Of a stretch of DNA of 64,000 nucleotides, positions 60,805-64,000 are shown piece after piece. The translations under genes and the position numbers were made by a program. This stretch comes from Epiperipatus broadwayi (taxonomy: Eukaryota > Onychophora > Udeonychophora > Euonychophora > Peripatidae). Where the stretch lies: positions 1,054,001 to 1,118,000 of the forward strand of contig JAQFVV010000032.1 in the NCBI GenBank assembly GCA_028023455.1. The letters run 5' to 3'. Every line of letters starts with the position of its first letter. The stretch's first letter is position 1. The notes under the pieces are model-generated. The model was not told the DNA's origin and made no database searches. It saw only the letters and a list, made by a program, of their open reading frames with translations.

Positions 60805-63800
60805 ATTTCTATTATATAAAAATCAGAAAGTAAGTCTTCACTCTAGCTTATACATTATTTATCATACATGTTATAAAATAATATTAATCTAGATGTACAC
60901 CTTATAGTCTAATGAAATCATTTTCTGTTTAAATGAATAAACCTTATGGTGGCTTTAGTAAACATAAAGAAAAAAAATACTTAGTATAATATTCATTAAA
61001 AATATATTTTAAAAGTTCATTCAGTAAATGAAATCTGAATTTAACAAAATAGTGTTGATGTTATACTAGATAATTTTGCTTGGTACCACTCAAAATTCTT
61101 ATATGTGTTTCATGTTTTTTAAAAAAATATAAAAATATAAAAAAAAAAAAAATGTTCATAAAATATAAGCATTCAACCCACTTTGCATTATTCATTTTGA
61201 TGTTTCATCTTTTAAAATATGCATTGATTTATGAAAAATCAAAAATATAACAAAACTATTAAAAATATCATGAATAATTGTGATTTCTTTTATCATTAAA
61301 AATAATTTAATAAAAATATGAAAAGTAACTATGCTTCTTTATTACTTTACTATCAACATTAACATTCAATATCATTTGTATTTCATCTTAATCCAAACAA
61401 GAAAAATCTATTTTACTTTCCTTTGAATAAAACAATACATCAATCCAAAATTATTTATTATTCTTCTTTCATGAAAATACTATGCTACACGAACTATTGA
61501 AATCAAGATAGCGATACGATGCATAGGACATGAAAGCATGACTAGAGTAAAGATTCAATAATATAAAAATATATTTAATATCTCACATGGAAACAGTGTG
61601 AAAGGATAGGTACAACTTTTTGTCCAATACCTTCGGAAATAATGTCCAAGCTATTTATTCAGCAATTATCGAACATTTAAAATACAAAATATCAAACACT
61701 GTCCACGGAAAATACATACAAGACACAGGGCTATGTTAACTGTACTTGCATAAAACTACTAAGATAAAATATAGGCTACTTTCCTATCTTCTTAACATAT
61801 CCTACATATAAGGCAGCCAGGGTTTCATTATTTATACTTTCCCATCACTATCATTTAAAACTTCAAAATAGATCTAAACAATCCACATTGTAAAATAACT
61901 AGAATATTCCCAATAACAAACAAAGTTAACATATAACATTATCAATCCAGAACTACTATAAGAAAAAAGGTTTTAGGCACTTAAAACTTAGCAACAAAAA
62001 TACAAATGATCTTGATTTTAAAACATTAAAATCAATATTCAAATATTTAAAATAATGTATAGTTTATTTAGTAAAGAATCATGTAAAATTACGAGCATCA
62101 GTAAATTATATTTAACTTTGTAATGTAAAAAAAAAAAGTGTATGCATCTCTCTTTTTTTTTACTCATAGCTTATATCTTGTAATAATAAAAAAAATCTTT
62201 ATGTGTTATTATCGCACACATACTTATGTTCACACATTCATATGACAAAAGAAATATCTTTCTTAAAAAATCCAAGCAACTAAAAAAAATTAAAATGTAC
62301 ATCATATGATAATTAAACAATTTTAAATTACTTAGTGACTTTACGATTTGTAAATTACTATTTCGACGTCATCCTGTCCAATTCAACATATAAAATATTA
62401 ATAAAAATTATCATTTATCCAATGCACCACTATTATACTTTAAAATATTTTCAAAAAAAAATGTTAAAAAGATTTTTTTTTCTTCTAAAGATTAATATTG
62501 TTAGAATAATAATAAAAAATTTTTTTAGATTTAACCTTTACTATCCTATACAATAAATTCTAATACTAAAAGTTAGTATATTTATAATAATAATTAAAAC
62601 TAAATTTACTTAATCCCACTCGTGGCTGTCTTTCAATAAAATTCAACTAATTGTTCTTCAAAACAGTTTAATGCTTCAAATGAGAACCTCCACGGTTGCT
62701 ACGCGATAAGTATTGTCTGAAGTTTTTCTTGCACAGAGTTCTCCTCCCCTCTCATAGCACCAATAACAATAATAAAAAAAATAAGAAGAATAGTTGACTT
62801 TTAAAATCGTAGAAAATCTAAAAAATTATTGTTCATCCTGTTCTTGGAAGTTTAAAAAACAGTCTTTTATCTGTTGCCTTCACAGGATAACATTTATTAA
62901 TGTGATATCACTTTTAAAATTATTTCTTTGGGTTAAGTTCCATTGTTATCATTCACATGAATTCCATATGTAAAGAAGCATCATCATCGGCCATTAAAAA
63001 TAAGTTTGCACGTAGCATAAATAGGCACTTTTCATTCTTTTTTTAAAAATATTTTCTCATAATGCAGATATGTAGTAATAGATGAATTCATATCTGAATA
63101 TTCTAAAGGTTATTTACTCAGTCATGATAATATTTATTTCTATTATCCATTCTCTTCTTTTACTGTATAGTTAAGAAAAACAAGCTTTTCTTTTTTATAT
63201 CAAAATATTCCCATATTTTGAAAATAACTTGTTAAAACTATTTATATTCATAAGGATGTTTGTCTTTTAATTTTCTTCATATTCCAAAAGTTTATGATTA
63301 CTTTTAAGTAAATATTTCTTTTAAAACTACGGCAATTTTTAAAAAAATATACAGCCAATACTATAGATGAAAGAACGATATTTTTTATACTATAACTTAC
63401 TCTTAAATATTTTTATAAATTTTCAAAAAAAAATCAGTTTCAGTCTTTTCCAGGTATTTTTTTCTCTTATTTGAATAATGTCTTAATAGTTCTTAAAATT
63501 TTACATATAAAAATGTTAAATATCCAATTTTCTAGACAATATCCACTTTAAACTCCAAAGTACTTTACAAAAACAATTATAAGAGTTTTTAAATAGTGCA
63601 GAAAAAATTATACTTTCCTCATTTATTTGCATCTTTACTGTTAACCTTCCCACGTATATTATCACAGGTTTATGTTCCATTAATTATAATGAACTTGAAT
63701 TAAGTCTTGAATAAAAATACTAATAGGAAACTAATTGGGTTTAGGGAAGCATTTTTAATCTAACTTAATAATTTATAATCCTTTAGACTTTTTTTTTAAA

Positions 63801-63968
63801 ATAATAAAATTTAAAAATTTAAACTAATTGACTATTTAAGCAATATATTACTGACTTATAGTAATATACTGGGTATTACTTTAAAACAATTAATAATTAG
63901 AAAAGTAAATAATAAAACAACAATAAAGAAGAAGAATAAAGAATAAGTGTGAGCCCCCATTTATATAC
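60805..63968. other. A+T-rich region, one higher-GC patch
   Basis: 62630-62760 is richer in GC and CpG (CCACGGTTGCTACGCG). On the minus strand it reads for example NSVQEKLQTILIA before a stop, without known family. 61500-61740 is slightly enriched too. These may be untranslated exon sequence. No splice sites persuade me. Confidence 0.35.
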
Positions 63969-64000
63969 CTGCTCTAAGTATCATCTGATTCATTACTTGA
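63969..64000 (-). CDS. Possible partial exon at the window edge
   Basis: The minus-strand donor AGAGCAG|GTATAT follows a stretch whose only open frame reads QVMNQMILRA. It leaves in phase 1, which does not fit exon A (entry phase 0), so if real, further exons lie between or it belongs to another gene. Confidence 0.25.

Noticed and set aside
1-64000. CRISPR arrays, bacterial operons or phage genes
   Set aside because: No regularly spaced repeats of that type, no packed genes with ribosome sites; introns and transposons show eukaryotic DNA.

Overview
The window is A+T-rich eukaryotic DNA (by eye well over 70% A+T) with GT-AG introns up to several kilobases long, degraded non-LTR retrotransposons, mariner and Merlin DNA transposons, a Ty3/Gypsy-type LTR element and many fold-back or MITE-like repeats. 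There is no operon-like packing, and the long open reading frames are nearly all transposon-derived. This fits a metazoan with a large, repeat-rich genome; an arthropod is my best guess, but the sequence does not prove the phylum.

Layout. 378-2427: copy 2 of an unclassified long-TIR transposon family. 2990-4240 and about 8500-10620: decayed LINEs on the minus strand, with recognisable reverse transcriptase and endonuclease motifs. 4271-5617: a Merlin transposon with 40-bp TIRs and a broken transposase. 7220-7450 and 8058-8340: islands of higher GC, possibly promoter or leader exons. 12487-13250: a mariner remnant. 14511-15080: a large inverted-repeat element. 16523-32971: six minus-strand exons of one host gene whose reading phases all agree; its introns hold two fold-back elements (22680-23544 and 27458-28031) flanked by 15- and 14-bp direct repeats, a possible LINE fragment and a palindrome at 32038-32307. 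37704-38108: a TIR element with two alternative hairpins. 45066-47486: a gag-only LTR retrotransposon with 5-bp target duplication, tRNA-Ser-type primer site and about 2% LTR divergence. 48132-51111: copy 1 of the long-TIR family, with inverted arms of about 1.1 kb. 51831-56387: plus-strand candidate exons of a small unrecognised gene. 57396-58384, 59779-60155 and 60374-60804: tandem repeats and MITEs. The last 3 kb is mostly unannotated, with a possible partial exon at the right edge.

How the parts relate. The confident host gene is a single minus-strand transcription unit. Its conceptual protein is basic and Arg/Ser-rich at first, then His-rich, then Pro/Ser-rich with a PPSPP motif, then helical and charged. 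Most of the rest is transposon history. The best candidates for something new are the long-TIR family with internally palindromic termini, the two fold-back elements with unusually long flanking duplications, and the gag-only retroelement with a long coiled-coil region.
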